A program made the position numbers and the translations under genes. Source: Granulicatella adiacens (GTDB taxonomy: Bacteria > Bacillota > Bacilli > Lactobacillales > Aerococcaceae). Taken from it: 18,418 nt of DNA. The DNA lies in assembly GCA_018364485.1 (NCBI GenBank), contig JAGZLX010000033.1, forward strand, positions 1-18,418. Direction: 5' to 3'. The notes beneath the pieces are model-generated. The model searched no databases. It was not told the origin of the DNA and was given only the letters and a program-made list of their open reading frames with translations. Below, piece after piece: positions 1 through 7,407 of this stretch. The first letter of the stretch is position 1; every line of letters begins with the position of its first letter.

Positions 1-678
1 TCTTGGTGTCCATTCTATCGCCCCATCTGGCTTCAAGTGCGCTTTTACTGGAAGTGAATCTTTGACCATCTTTCTCCACTTTTTCCACGAGAACGATAAA
101 AGCGGCACGCGTACGACTTGAAACGTCATCTGCTGCGAGCGAGGCTTCACCTTGATTTGCGTATGAAAGATGATCTCTCCATTCACAAAGAAAATAAGGA
201 AATTCCCGAGTTGTGGATGATACTTCATTAAGTAACTAAAGGTGTCTGTCAGTTTATGCTGAGTTTCATACTTCTCTCCTAAAACCCAGTCAACCGACAT
301 TCCAGCCTCTCCTAAATGTCTGGTTCGTTCCACTATCTCTTCTGTAGGAATTACACTGCATTGATACTCGATACACCACGCATGTTCTCTTTCTGTCACA
401 ATGATATCTGGAATTTGTTCAATAGACGCTACATAAGGTTCGAGTTCTGCATGAAACCCATGACTTTTCAAGCTCTCAAGTATTAAGTGCTTCCCCTCTT
501 GATGCGCGATCGTTTCTTCCTGCCTATGTTTCTTTGGAATATGTGAAAAGAACACGACTCCATTTCTGGAAACCTTCTTTGTTACTTCTTCCCCGCATTC
601 CGGGCAAAAGTAAACTTCATCTTCTTTAATTTGTGTGGCATGAATCAATTCTCCTGTTTTCGTTCTAACGATATTCAT
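1..678 (-). CDS. coiA: Competence protein CoiA, C-terminal end outside the window
   Basis: This is an open frame of 226 codons running off the left edge. CoiA proteins are late competence proteins that act in the cytoplasm after DNA uptake and are predicted to be nucleases helping recombination. Visible features are an N-terminal CPEC zinc-finger-like pair (Cys25, Cys28) followed by a K-K-V...F-F-S-H stretch (His46), then a restriction-enzyme-like core with I-P-D (Asp91) and I-E-Y-Q (Glu104, Gln106), which matches the D...ExQ nuclease signature of the family. The start at 678 is supported by AGGTGATA about 4 bases upstream of the ATG. The oleate hydratase terminator lies just upstream, leaving only about 30 bp for a promoter; I see no clear late-competence box in the coding orientation. 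Family assignment is firm; function in this organism is inferred. Confidence 0.88.
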   Translation of the reverse strand, partial: MNIVRTKTGELIHATQIKEDEVYFCPECGEEVTKKVSRNGVVFFSHIPKKHRQEETIAHQEGKHLILESLKSHGFHAELEPYVASIEQIPDIIVTEREHAWCIEYQCSVIPTEEIVERTRHLGEAGMSVDWVLGEKYETQHKLTDTFSYLMKYHPQLGNFLIFFVNGEIIFHTQIKVKPRSQQMTFQVVRVPLLSFSWKKWRKMVKDSLPVKAHLKPDGAIEWTPR

Positions 679-701
679 ATCTATCACCTCAACAAAAGAT
701 A

Positions 702-736
702 CGAAAAAACCTCTCTAATAGACTTAGAGAGGTTTC
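702..736 (-). terminator. Rho-independent terminator of the oleate hydratase gene
   Basis: An 11-bp perfect stem (708-718 with 724-734, loop 719-723) is followed on the minus strand by a run of six T residues (702-707 region). It begins about 7 bases after the oleate hydratase stop codon. Confidence 0.88.
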
Positions 737-741
737 ATTCA

Positions 742-2514
742 TTAGATTAAGTTTGCGTCTTTGAGAAGTTCTTCAATCATCGTACCTTTGATTTTCTTTG
801 CAGCACGTTTTTCAAATAATTTTACTAAGAACGGAACTTTCACATCGGCTAATTTCTTACCATCCATCAAGCGGTTTGTTGATTTTGTAAGAACGCGTAA
901 ATCGTAAGCTGAAGCGAACACTTCTGGCACACCACGATCGACATCAAGCAATGTATATACAGCTTCCATCGCTGTACGAACAGAATATTCTGTTGTGAAC
1001 ACTGTATCGCGAGGAGTTTCAGCGAAGTTACCAATGAAGGCAATATTTTTAGAGCCATTTGGAACAACGAGTGGACGATCGCCATCTTTACGAGCCATGA
1101 AGTAGCTTGTGATATAAGGCATGTAGCAAGGAACAGTGTTGCATCCTTCGCTAGCAAATTCATGAATCAATTCTTCTGGAACACCCATGTGGTATAACCA
1201 TTCTTCAGCGATTTCAATCCCTGTACATTCTTCGATTGGTTTTTCCACATAGTTTCCTTTGATTCCTGAATATAATCCGTAAATCCATACGACTAATTCA
1301 TCTTTACTTTGTGCTTTAAAGTGTGGTTGACGGTTTAATGTGTAGCTCATCATCCAATTTGAGTCGCGAACTGTTACGATTCCTCCTGTTACCACTTTTC
1401 CAGCATAAGGATCACGTTTTGAGATTTTTTGAATGTATTCAGCGATACGTTTGTCTTTTACAGTTGTTGTAGCTGAAACGAACCAGCTTTGGTCTGGTAA
1501 GTTTTCACAGAATACTTCTGGATGTCCGAAGCGTTCATCTTGTTTGGCTAAGTTTTTCCATAAGCTCCATGATCCACCTAATTCTTTTGAAATTGGAGCT
1601 GGAGTATTGTTATCTCCGTATGTTGTTGCAGCAGTAATACTACCGTTTGTCACGAATACTAAGTCGTTTTCTGTAAGATTGCGTGTTTCTAAAACACCAC
1701 CTACTTCTAACACAAGTTCTTTGGCAATCATGTCACTTCCAACATGTTCAACAATCACATTTTTAACAACTGTATCGTATTCGAATTGAACATTATGTTT
1801 TTTCAAGTAGTTCACGAGTGGTAAAACGAGCGATTCGTATTGGTTGTATTTCGTAAATTTCAATGCAGATAAGTCAGGTAGACCATCGATATGGTGAATG
1901 AAACGTAAGATGTAACGGCGCATTTCAATCGCTGAATGCCATTTTTCAAAAGCAAACAAACTAGCCCAGTAAGTCCAGAAGTTTGATTCGAAGAACTCTT
2001 CACTGAATACATCCGTAATTTTTAGCCCTTGTAATTCAGATTCAGATGTCATATATAATTTCACCATTTCTTCGCTTGATTTATCGCTTAAAGTGAATTG
2101 GCCATCATCTGGAATGCGTTGTCCTTTATTTTCAATTACACGGCAATGTGAGAAGTTAGGGTCTTCTTTATTAAGCCAGTAGAACTCATCTAACACAGAG
2201 GCATCTTCCACTTCTAATGAAGGGATTGATCTGAATAAGTCCCATAAACATTCGAAGTGGTCTTCCATTTCACGTCCCCCACGAATAATGAATCCGCGTG
2301 TTGGATTTAAGATTCCGTCTAAGCTTCCTCCTGCAAGTGGAAGTTCTTCTAAAATATGAATGTTTTCTCCTTTCATTTGGCCATCTCTAATTAAGAAAGC
2401 AGCGGCTGATAAGGATGCAAGTCCTGATCCAACTAAGTAAGCTGATTTTTGGTCAACGCCTTGTGGTTTTTTAGGGCGAGCAAATGCTTCGTAATTTCCA
2501 TTTGAATGATACAT
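742..2514 (-). CDS. ohyA: Oleate hydratase (myosin-cross-reactive antigen family)
   Basis: A 590-residue FAD-dependent hydratase that adds water to the cis-9 double bond of oleate (and related fatty acids) to give 10-hydroxystearate; it acts at the membrane face on free fatty acids. The Rossmann FAD motif is at residues 28-45 (V-G-S-G-L-A-S-L-S-A-A-A...R-D-G). The R-G-G-R-E-M motif places Glu82 exactly where the family's catalytic/FAD-orienting glutamate lies, and Tyr201 (in E-M-R-R-Y) is 119 residues further on, the same spacing as the Glu122/Tyr241 pair of the Elizabethkingia enzyme. Length is normal for the family. The start at 2514 is preceded by AGGAGG. It is monocistronic, with its own terminator, and lies just after a TetR-type regulator gene. 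Such enzymes help Gram-positive bacteria detoxify host or milk unsaturated fatty acids. Identification is very secure. Confidence 0.95.
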   Translation of the reverse strand: MYHSNGNYEAFARPKKPQGVDQKSAYLVGSGLASLSAAAFLIRDGQMKGENIHILEELPLAGGSLDGILNPTRGFIIRGGREMEDHFECLWDLFRSIPSLEVEDASVLDEFYWLNKEDPNFSHCRVIENKGQRIPDDGQFTLSDKSSEEMVKLYMTSESELQGLKITDVFSEEFFESNFWTYWASLFAFEKWHSAIEMRRYILRFIHHIDGLPDLSALKFTKYNQYESLVLPLVNYLKKHNVQFEYDTVVKNVIVEHVGSDMIAKELVLEVGGVLETRNLTENDLVFVTNGSITAATTYGDNNTPAPISKELGGSWSLWKNLAKQDERFGHPEVFCENLPDQSWFVSATTTVKDKRIAEYIQKISKRDPYAGKVVTGGIVTVRDSNWMMSYTLNRQPHFKAQSKDELVVWIYGLYSGIKGNYVEKPIEECTGIEIAEEWLYHMGVPEELIHEFASEGCNTVPCYMPYITSYFMARKDGDRPLVVPNGSKNIAFIGNFAETPRDTVFTTEYSVRTAMEAVYTLLDVDRGVPEVFASAYDLRVLTKSTNRLMDGKKLADVKVPFLVKLFEKRAAKKIKGTMIEELLKDANLI

Positions 2515-2531
2515 AGTAATTCCTCCTATTT

Positions 2532-2544
2532 CCTGAAAATCAGG
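2532..2544. promoter_or_regulatory. Small perfect palindrome in the oleate hydratase leader
   Basis: CCTGAAAATCAGG is a 5-bp inverted repeat with a 3-base spacer, 18 bases upstream of the oleate hydratase ATG and next to its AGGAGG. It could be an operator half-site pair for the neighbouring TetR-type protein or a small leader hairpin; the sequence does not distinguish these. Confidence 0.35.
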
Positions 2545-2597
2545 TTTTGTTCTTTACATGCATTACTCTACTCCCGTTTCATCAAAAGCACCATAGA

Positions 2598-2635
2598 CAA
2601 AAAAATCCCAATGTCCAAACTTTGGACACTGGGAT
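2598..2635 (-). terminator. Terminator of the TetR-type regulator gene
   Basis: The stem 2605-2619 with 2621-2635 has one mismatch (A2611/C2629) and a tiny loop, and is followed on the minus strand by seven T residues. Its apical part, TGTCCAAACTTTGGACA (2612-2628), is nearly a perfect palindrome in DNA, so it could double as a protein-binding site between the regulator and oleate hydratase genes. Confidence 0.75.
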
Positions 2636-2651
2636 GGAATTGTAAAGTTTT

Positions 2652-3197
2652 TTACTGAGAAATTCGAGCTACAATCGTTCCAATCATGACTTGTTCGATT
2701 TTTTCAACGAGTTCTTTAGCCGTGCCTGGCATTTGACGACTAATCCAATCAAGCCCAACACCAACGAGTGCATACGTATAAAACTCAATCGAGAATTGTA
2801 CCTGCTCTGCTTCAGCGCCACTGACATCAATTTCATTGAAAATCAAATCCGTCAAGAAACGCTCCACTTCTCGTTGCAAGAGTCTCTCGACATTTTCTTT
2901 GCTAACAGAACGATACGTGTTAAGGACAAAGTTGCGATTGTCATCCATATATTGGAATAGTGCCTCCAGGGCGTCTTGCCAATTTTCATAAGAAATATTC
3001 TCACCTAGCGTGATATGCGCCTCATTTAAATAAATCCATTCGACCAATTCATAAATATCATGGAAATGATTATAAAACGTTTGCCGACTAATGCCGCACT
3101 TCTTCGTTAAATCTTGTACAGTAATCTTCGTCAACGGCTTTTCATTCATTAGTTCTTTAAGCGTGTTGGCTAACATCTTTTTCACAACAAGTGTCAT
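2652..3197 (-). CDS. TetR/AcrR-family transcriptional regulator
   Basis: A 181-residue DNA-binding repressor-like protein. The N-terminal helix-turn-helix is clear at about residues 22-47 (I-T-V-Q-D-L...G-I-S-R-Q-T-F-Y-N-H-F), followed by the usual aromatic-rich helix 4 and an all-helical ligand domain that matches the TetR_C_8/DhaS-like C-terminal type rather than the classic TetR drug sensors. The start at 3197 has a GAGGGA ribosome site 6 bases upstream. It lies between a fatty-acid-binding DegV protein gene and oleate hydratase, so control of the hydratase by a fatty-acid signal is an inference worth testing; no sequence feature proves the target. The 47-bp gap upstream is mostly the degV terminator, leaving little room for a promoter. 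Confidence 0.85.
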   Translation of the reverse strand: MTLVVKKMLANTLKELMNEKPLTKITVQDLTKKCGISRQTFYNHFHDIYELVEWIYLNEAHITLGENISYENWQDALEALFQYMDDNRNFVLNTYRSVSKENVERLLQREVERFLTDLIFNEIDVSGAEAEQVQFSIEFYTYALVGVGLDWISRQMPGTAKELVEKIEQVMIGTIVARISQ

Positions 3198-3220
3198 TTG
3201 TATCCCTCTGTTTCATGAAG

Positions 3221-3247
3221 AAAAAGAGCGGGTTCCCCCACTCTTTA
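3221..3247 (-). terminator. Terminator overlapping the degV stop codon
   Basis: Stem 3223-3232 with 3237-3246 (one C/A mismatch, TTCC loop) is followed on the minus strand by TTTTTCTTC. The distal arm includes the degV stop codon. Confidence 0.7.
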
Positions 3248-4120
3248 TTTCTCTAAATTCTTTTCTTGTACGATATCCCATGAGAACCCTAAGGCACCTT
3301 CACCAAGGTGAGTTCCTACTACAGGTCCAAAATACGATAATGAAGTACGTAATTTAGGATATTGTTCTTGCATTTTTTGTCTCCAAGCTTCACCAGCTTC
3401 TGGAGCATTTGCATGGATGATGACTAATTCATAGCCGTCACCATCTGTTGTCCCTGTTTCGTCAGCAAATACTTGTTCAATTCGTTTCATCGCTTTTTGT
3501 TGTGTACGAATCTTTTCGAAAGGAACGATTTTCTTATCAACGAATGTCAAGATTGGCTTAATTTTCAACATAGAACCGACTAAAGCAGCACCTGCTGATA
3601 AACGTCCACCACGTTGCAAGTTACTTAAATCATCAACGATAAAGTAAGCTGTCGTACGATCTACAAGACGTTGAACTGTTTCAACGATTTCTTCTGGTGA
3701 ATATTCTCCAGATTTTGCCATGATAGCGGCTAGTTTTACTGCACGCGCTTGTGGTGCACAACTAATCTCTGAATCGATTGGATAAATGGCTATTTCGTCT
3801 TTCATATCTTCGGCAACAGCCACACATGTTTGGTAAGTTCCACTAATTCCACTAGAAATAGTAATAGGAATAATAGCGTCATAATCTTTTGCAAGTTCGT
3901 GGAATAATTCGTATGTTTCCCCTACAGCTGGTTGTGTACTTGTTGGAAAGACTGGAGAACTTTTTACTTTCGCATAAAATTCTTCAGCAGAAATATCAAT
4001 CTCTTCACGATAAGTTTCTTGTCCGAAAATAACAGACATCGGCAATACGTAAACACCGTACTCAGCAAGTTCTTCCTTCGTTAAGTAAGCAGTGCTATCT
4101 GTAACTACAGCAATTTTCAT
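3245..4120 (-). CDS. DegV family fatty-acid-binding protein (FakB-like)
   Basis: A 291-residue DegV protein. Members bind one fatty acid and, as FakB, present it to the kinase FakA so that exogenous fatty acids enter phospholipid synthesis as acyl-phosphate. Family marks are V-T-D-S-T at residues 6-10, T-S-T-Q-P at 60-64 (fatty-acid carboxylate region), I-T-I-S-S-G-I-S-G-T-Y-Q at about 87-97, and R-G-G-R-L-S near residue 168. Length is typical. The start at 4120 has AGGAG 8 bases upstream. fakA is not in the window. The gene is the first of a minus-strand run followed by the TetR regulator and oleate hydratase; all three relate to fatty-acid handling by family, but each has its own terminator. 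Which acyl chain it prefers cannot be read from the sequence. Confidence 0.9.
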   Translation of the reverse strand: MKIAVVTDSTAYLTKEELAEYGVYVLPMSVIFGQETYREEIDISAEEFYAKVKSSPVFPTSTQPAVGETYELFHELAKDYDAIIPITISSGISGTYQTCVAVAEDMKDEIAIYPIDSEISCAPQARAVKLAAIMAKSGEYSPEEIVETVQRLVDRTTAYFIVDDLSNLQRGGRLSAGAALVGSMLKIKPILTFVDKKIVPFEKIRTQQKAMKRIEQVFADETGTTDGDGYELVIIHANAPEAGEAWRQKMQEQYPKLRTSLSYFGPVVGTHLGEGALGFSWDIVQEKNLEK

Positions 4121-4255
4121 CCATTCAACTCCTTTCAGTTTGAAAATTTAGATTGTTTAAGTCATAAAAACTATAAACTTTCACCTTTCAAGTATAACAA
4201 AAAAGCATTTAACACGCAATGAATGGAAAGATTTCTTTAAGAGACTTAACATTAC

Positions 4256-4283
4256 TTGCTCATCCTTCAAATTACAGTATAAT
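4256..4283 (+). promoter_or_regulatory. Promoter of the DUF368 gene
   Basis: TTGCTC (4256-4261), a 16-base spacer and a perfect TATAAT (4278-4283) lie 29 bases upstream of the ATG, followed by the GGAGG ribosome site. Confidence 0.8.
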
Positions 4284-4312
4284 AGAAGACAGAATTATTT
4301 ATTGGAGGTACT

Positions 4313-5170
4313 ATGGAACAAAGATCAACTCAACATCAATTAGATAAACAAAAGAAAAATGACTGGTTCTTACGATTCATTAAAGGAATGTTCATCGGGT
4401 CAGGATTTATCCTACCAGGTGTCAGCGGTGGTGCACTAGCTGCTATCTTTGGACTTTATGAACGCATGATTGCTTTCCTAGCAAACGTCACAAAAGACTT
4501 CAAGAAGAACGTATTATTCTTCTTACCAGTCGGAATCGGTGCTCTTGCAGGCATCGTAGTTCTATCATTCGGCGTAAGTTACTTACTTGGAAACTTTGAA
4601 ACAATCATCCTTTGGTTCTTCATCGGATGTATCGTCGGAACAATCCCTGCTCTTTGGAAAGAAGCTGGAAAAGAAGGTCGCTCAACACGCGATATTATCA
4701 TTCTACTCGCTTCATTTATTGGCGGATGCGTACTTCTTTATTTAGGTGAAAATGCAATCGGTGGTAGCGTGGAAGCAAACTTCTTCACTTGGATGATTGC
4801 TGGTGGATTAATTGCTTTAGGAATTATCGTTCCTGGACTTAGCCCATCAAACTTCATCGTATATATGGGTATGTACAAACAAATGTCAGATGGTTTCAAA
4901 ACATTAGACATGAGCGTAATCCTTCCAATCGCATTAGGTGGACTTGTGACATTAGCGCTCTTCTCAAAACTTGTACACTACATCTTTAAGAAAGCTTACC
5001 CACAATTATTCCACTTCATTTTCGGAATCGTGCTTGCTTCAACTGTAATGATCATCCCAACAAACTACGCTGGATTTGATATCGTTCAATACCTTGCTTG
5101 CGTTGTGATGTTAGGATTCGGTACATGGCTTGGCGCATTCATGGCAAAACTTGAAGACACATATAAATAA
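4313..5170 (+). CDS. popT: DUF368 membrane protein, PopT-like undecaprenyl-phosphate translocase
   Basis: A 285-residue integral membrane protein with about eight hydrophobic segments. DUF368 proteins (PopT) were shown to be one of two families that return undecaprenyl phosphate from the outer to the inner leaflet of the cytoplasmic membrane, recycling the carrier for peptidoglycan and teichoic acids. Two halves carry related motifs, P-G-V-S-G-G (after residue 35) and V-P-G-L-S-P-S (after residue 165), as expected for the internal-repeat fold of the family. The N-terminus before the first segment is short and charged. ATG at 4313 follows TTGGAGG with good spacing. The gene is transcribed alone, divergent from degV, from a consensus promoter to a strong terminator. 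The symbol is by family homology; substrate in this organism is not shown. Confidence 0.85.
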   Translation: MEQRSTQHQLDKQKKNDWFLRFIKGMFIGSGFILPGVSGGALAAIFGLYERMIAFLANVTKDFKKNVLFFLPVGIGALAGIVVLSFGVSYLLGNFETIILWFFIGCIVGTIPALWKEAGKEGRSTRDIIILLASFIGGCVLLYLGENAIGGSVEANFFTWMIAGGLIALGIIVPGLSPSNFIVYMGMYKQMSDGFKTLDMSVILPIALGGLVTLALFSKLVHYIFKKAYPQLFHFIFGIVLASTVMIIPTNYAGFDIVQYLACVVMLGFGTWLGAFMAKLEDTYK

Positions 5171-5177
5171 CATTTCA

Positions 5178-5209
5178 AACAGCTTTGCGTCTCGCAAGGC
5201 TGTTTTTTT
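5178..5209 (+). terminator. Terminator of the DUF368 gene
   Basis: A 12-bp stem (5178-5189 with 5193-5204, one T-G pair, TCT loop) followed by six to seven T residues, starting 7 bases after the stop codon. Confidence 0.92.
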
Positions 5210-5219
5210 ATGCCTAATA

Positions 5220-5290
5220 TTAACATATTTGTTAATTTCCACTCTTACTCCATGATGTAACATTTTTGTTACGTAACAAAAATGTTACAT
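5220..5290. promoter_or_regulatory. Cluster of three operator-like inverted repeats, two forming a 36-nt perfect palindrome
   Basis: Three 16-base dyads occur here: TTAACATATTTGTTAA (5220-5235), GTAACATTTTTGTTAC (5257-5272) and GTAACAAAAATGTTAC (5273-5288). The last two abut and with two extra bases on each side make a perfect palindrome at 5255-5290 with no loop. The shared half-site is TAACA/TGTTA. This looks like a multi-site protein operator or a cruciform, but the nearest gene starts (DUF368, rpmE2) are far away or read the other way, so no regulated promoter is obvious. Confidence 0.55.
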
Positions 5291-5295
5291 CTGCT

Positions 5296-5610
5296 CTCCT
5301 CATAAAACGCACACACTCTATTTCTTCTCCCTTGCCGTTAGCCTCGAATAGAACTTTCAAACTCTCTCCTCGAGTAGAGTTTTATGCCAAGAAGGCGATT
5401 ATGGTAATGCACGAAAACACTAAAAGAGAATTCGCTTATCAGACATTTATTGAAACCATAGCGGGGAATCATATCGAATGCGAATTAAAAGCCGTTATGG
5501 ATTTATCCATTACGGCTTGTTTGAGGCTTCGAAGGAGAAAGACTCCAAGGCTTTCTCCGGTATCCCGCTATTTTGTTTCAATAAACAATGACTGATAATA
5601 AGAATTCTCT
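5296..5610. repeat. Tandem intergenic repeat unit, copy A
   Basis: The first of two direct copies with a period of 315-316 bp. It consists of a left flank with GAACTTTCAAACTCTCTCC and a CTCGAG dyad, a 21-base arm (5386-5406), and a core at 5422-5610 that is itself an imperfect inverted repeat: both ends begin AAAAGAGAATTC and contain TTTATTGAAAC and ATAGCGG. Inside the core are two further hairpins: AAGCCGT-T-ATGGAT with ATCCAT-T-ACGGCTT, and GGAGAAAG with CTTTCTCC. Core identity to copy B is about 175 of 180 by eye. Short open frames in it have no ribosome site and follow the repeat, so they are not called. Confidence 0.8.
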
Positions 5611-5611
5611 G

Positions 5612-5969
5612 TCCTCCTGAAACGCACACAATCTATCCCTTCTCTCTTGCCCCTTGTCGAAAATAGAACTTCCAAACTCTCTCCTCGAGTAGAGCTGTAT
5701 GCTAAGAAGGCGATTATGGTATTGCACCAGAAAACTAAAAAGAGAATTCGCTTATCGGACATTTATTGAAACCATAGCGGGGAATCATAGCGAATGCGAA
5801 TTAAAAGCCGTTATGGATTTATCCATTACGGCTTGTTTGAGGCTTCGAAGGAGAAAGACTCCAAGGCTTTCTCCGGTATTCCGCTATTTTGTTTCAATAA
5901 ACAATGGCTGATAAAAAGAATTCTCTTTTTCAAACTTCTCCTGTTTATACCATAATCGCCGCCCTTGGC
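5612..5969. repeat. Tandem intergenic repeat unit, copy B, with the complete outer inverted repeat
   Basis: The second copy. Besides the core (5737-5930) it retains an outer right arm: GCTAAGAAGGCGATTATGG at 5701-5719 is matched in reverse complement by the stretch ending 5969 (TACCATAATCGCC at 5948-5960 plus GCCCTTGGC). The whole 5701-5969 segment therefore folds into one long hairpin and resembles a MITE-like or cruciform element. Copy A lacks the outer right arm because copy B follows it directly. The core differs from copy A at about five bases. No transposase gene or clear target duplication is visible. Confidence 0.78.
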
Positions 5970-5984
5970 GGAACTTTTGAACGC

Positions 5985-6015
5985 ACAAAAAAACTCTCTC
6001 GAAGTGAGAGAGTTT
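5985..6015 (-). terminator. Terminator of rpmE2
   Basis: A 10-bp perfect stem (5991-6000 with 6006-6015, loop GAAGT) followed on the minus strand by seven T residues; it begins 9 bases after the rpmE2 stop. Similar AAACTCTCTC-type hairpins recur in the left flanks of both repeat units beside it. Confidence 0.9.
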
Positions 6016-6024
6016 GTAAAGTTC

Positions 6025-6270
6025 TTATTTGAGACCGTATTTTTTGTTGAAACGATCCACACGTCCGTCTGCTTGAGTGAATTTTTGACGACCTGTGTAG
6101 AATGGGTGAGAATCAGAAGTGATTTCCACACGTAGTAATGGGTATTCGTTTCCGTCTTCCCATACAACTGTTTCACTTGAAGTCTTTGTTGAACCTGATA
6201 AGAATTTGAATCCTGTAGTTGTATCCATGAAAACTACTGGACGATATTCTGGGTGAATTCCTTGTTTCAT
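6025..6270 (-). CDS. rpmE2: 50S ribosomal protein L31 type B
   Basis: An 81-residue ribosomal protein of the large subunit, located at the central protuberance where it bridges to the 30S subunit. The N-terminal M-K-Q-G-I-H-P-E-Y, the insertion T-S-S-E-T-V-V-W-E-D-G-N-E-Y-P and the S-H-P-F-Y-T-G motif identify L31. There is no cysteine at all, so it is the zinc-independent type B paralogue, the normal form in Lactobacillales. The start at 6270 has AGGAGG 7 bases upstream. It has its own promoter and terminator and is not part of the tsaD operon, although it follows on the same strand. Confidence 0.97.
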   Translation of the reverse strand: MKQGIHPEYRPVVFMDTTTGFKFLSGSTKTSSETVVWEDGNEYPLLRVEITSDSHPFYTGRQKFTQADGRVDRFNKKYGLK

Positions 6271-6343
6271 TTCTATTCCTCCTGCCCTGAATTATTTGCT
6301 AATCCAGAGTTATTTATTTTCGCATGCATAATGCAACACGAAT

Positions 6344-6372
6344 ATAATAACATGCTCAAATTGAATTTGCAA
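6344..6372 (-). promoter_or_regulatory. Promoter of rpmE2
   Basis: Read on the minus strand, TTGCAA (6372-6367), a 17-base spacer and TATTAT (6349-6344). It lies in the gap between tsaD and rpmE2, about 75 bases upstream of the rpmE2 start. Confidence 0.65.
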
Positions 6373-6377
6373 TAGTT

Positions 6378-7397
6378 TTATTCATCCCCCAATTCAAGTC
6401 CGGGAATTGCGTTTAAATCCATATTTGCAAAGTCTTTTTGCATGTATTTTGTATAGGCTGCAGCACCAATCATCGCTGCATTATCGCCGCAAAGTGATAA
6501 TGGCGGGATGGAAAATGTGACTGCTGGGTAGTGTTCTTCCATCATCTGCGTCATCGCTGTACGAAGACCCTTATTAGCTGCCACTCCTCCTGCTAACACG
6601 AATTGTTTTACAGGATAGGCTTCAAGAGCGCGTCTTGTTTTTTCGACAAGAACTTCTACGACACTGGCTTGGAAACTTGCGGCTAAATCTTCAGGGACAA
6701 TCTCTTCGCCTTTTTGTTTGGCGTTATGCACACGATTGATGACCGCTGATTTCAATCCACTAAAACTGAAATCGAAGTGGTCTTCATGAATCATCGCACG
6801 TGGGAAGTCATAAGTATCCGTTCCAAGATGAGCTAGTTCGTCCATTTTCTTTCCACCAGGATATGGCAAGTTCAGAATACGACCAATCTTATCGTAAGCT
6901 TCCCCTGCAGCATCATCTCTTGTTTCTCCGATAATTTGGAACTCGCCATCTTCTGGCATATACACAAGTTCCGTATGTCCACCACTTACTACAAGCGCCA
7001 TTAGTGGAAATTGCAAAGGTTCCACGAGTTGGTTGGCGTAAATGTGTCCTGCCATGTGGTTCACCGCAATGAGCGGTTTCCCACTCGCTAAAGCTAAAGC
7101 CTTCGCTGCGGAAATCCCAATGAGAAGGGCTCCGACAAGTCCTGGACCATACGTCACCGCGATGGCGTCCATGTCATCCAATGTTTTACCTGCTTTTGCA
7201 AGAGCTTCGTCAATGACTTGTGTAATTTGTTCAACGTGATGGCGGCTAGCAATCTCTGGCACAACCCCACCAAAACGCATATGACTTTTAATTTGAGAGG
7301 CTACAATATTTGAAAGGATGGTATTGCCGTTTTGAATCACGGCTGCACTTGTCTCATCACAACTACTTTCAATTGCTAGAATCAATGTTTCTTTCAT
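6378..7397 (-). CDS. tsaD: tRNA N6-threonylcarbamoyladenosine transferase subunit TsaD
   Basis: A 339-residue ASKHA-fold metalloenzyme that, with TsaB and TsaE, transfers the threonylcarbamoyl group from TC-AMP (made by TsaC/YwlC) to A37 of ANN-decoding tRNAs. The N-terminal A-I-E-S-S-C-D-E-T-S motif (residues 8-17), G-P-G-L-V-G-A-L (84-91), the iron-binding H-M-A-G-H (His114, His118) and the late C-G-D-N-A-A-M-I-G-A motif are all present. Length is normal and no key residue is missing. The start at 7397 has AGGAGG 6 bases upstream and follows the RimI-like gene by only 10 bp, so it is the last gene of the proS-galT-tsaB-rimI-tsaD run. No clear hairpin terminator follows. Essential in most Firmicutes. 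Confidence 0.97.
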   Translation of the reverse strand: MKETLILAIESSCDETSAAVIQNGNTILSNIVASQIKSHMRFGGVVPEIASRHHVEQITQVIDEALAKAGKTLDDMDAIAVTYGPGLVGALLIGISAAKALALASGKPLIAVNHMAGHIYANQLVEPLQFPLMALVVSGGHTELVYMPEDGEFQIIGETRDDAAGEAYDKIGRILNLPYPGGKKMDELAHLGTDTYDFPRAMIHEDHFDFSFSGLKSAVINRVHNAKQKGEEIVPEDLAASFQASVVEVLVEKTRRALEAYPVKQFVLAGGVAANKGLRTAMTQMMEEHYPAVTFSIPPLSLCGDNAAMIGAAAYTKYMQKDFANMDLNAIPGLELGDE

Positions 7398-7407
7398 ATT
7401 GCTCCTC

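Noticed and set aside
694..710. Late-competence (TACGAATA-like) box near coiA: TACGAAAA at 700-707 on the plus strand.
   Set aside because: It has a mismatch, lies in the opposite orientation to coiA, and is part of the T-run side of the oleate hydratase terminator.
1433..1789. Plus-strand frame of 118 codons inside oleate hydratase, and similar antisense frames inside other genes.
   Set aside because: They are shadows of well-identified genes on the other strand, without ribosome sites or family resemblance.
5266..6176. Short open frames on both strands across the tandem repeat (5266-5595, 5568-5762, 5699-5911, 5826-6176).
   Set aside because: They follow the repeat units, have no ribosome sites, share repeated peptide text only because the DNA is repeated, and one runs through the rpmE2 gene in another frame.
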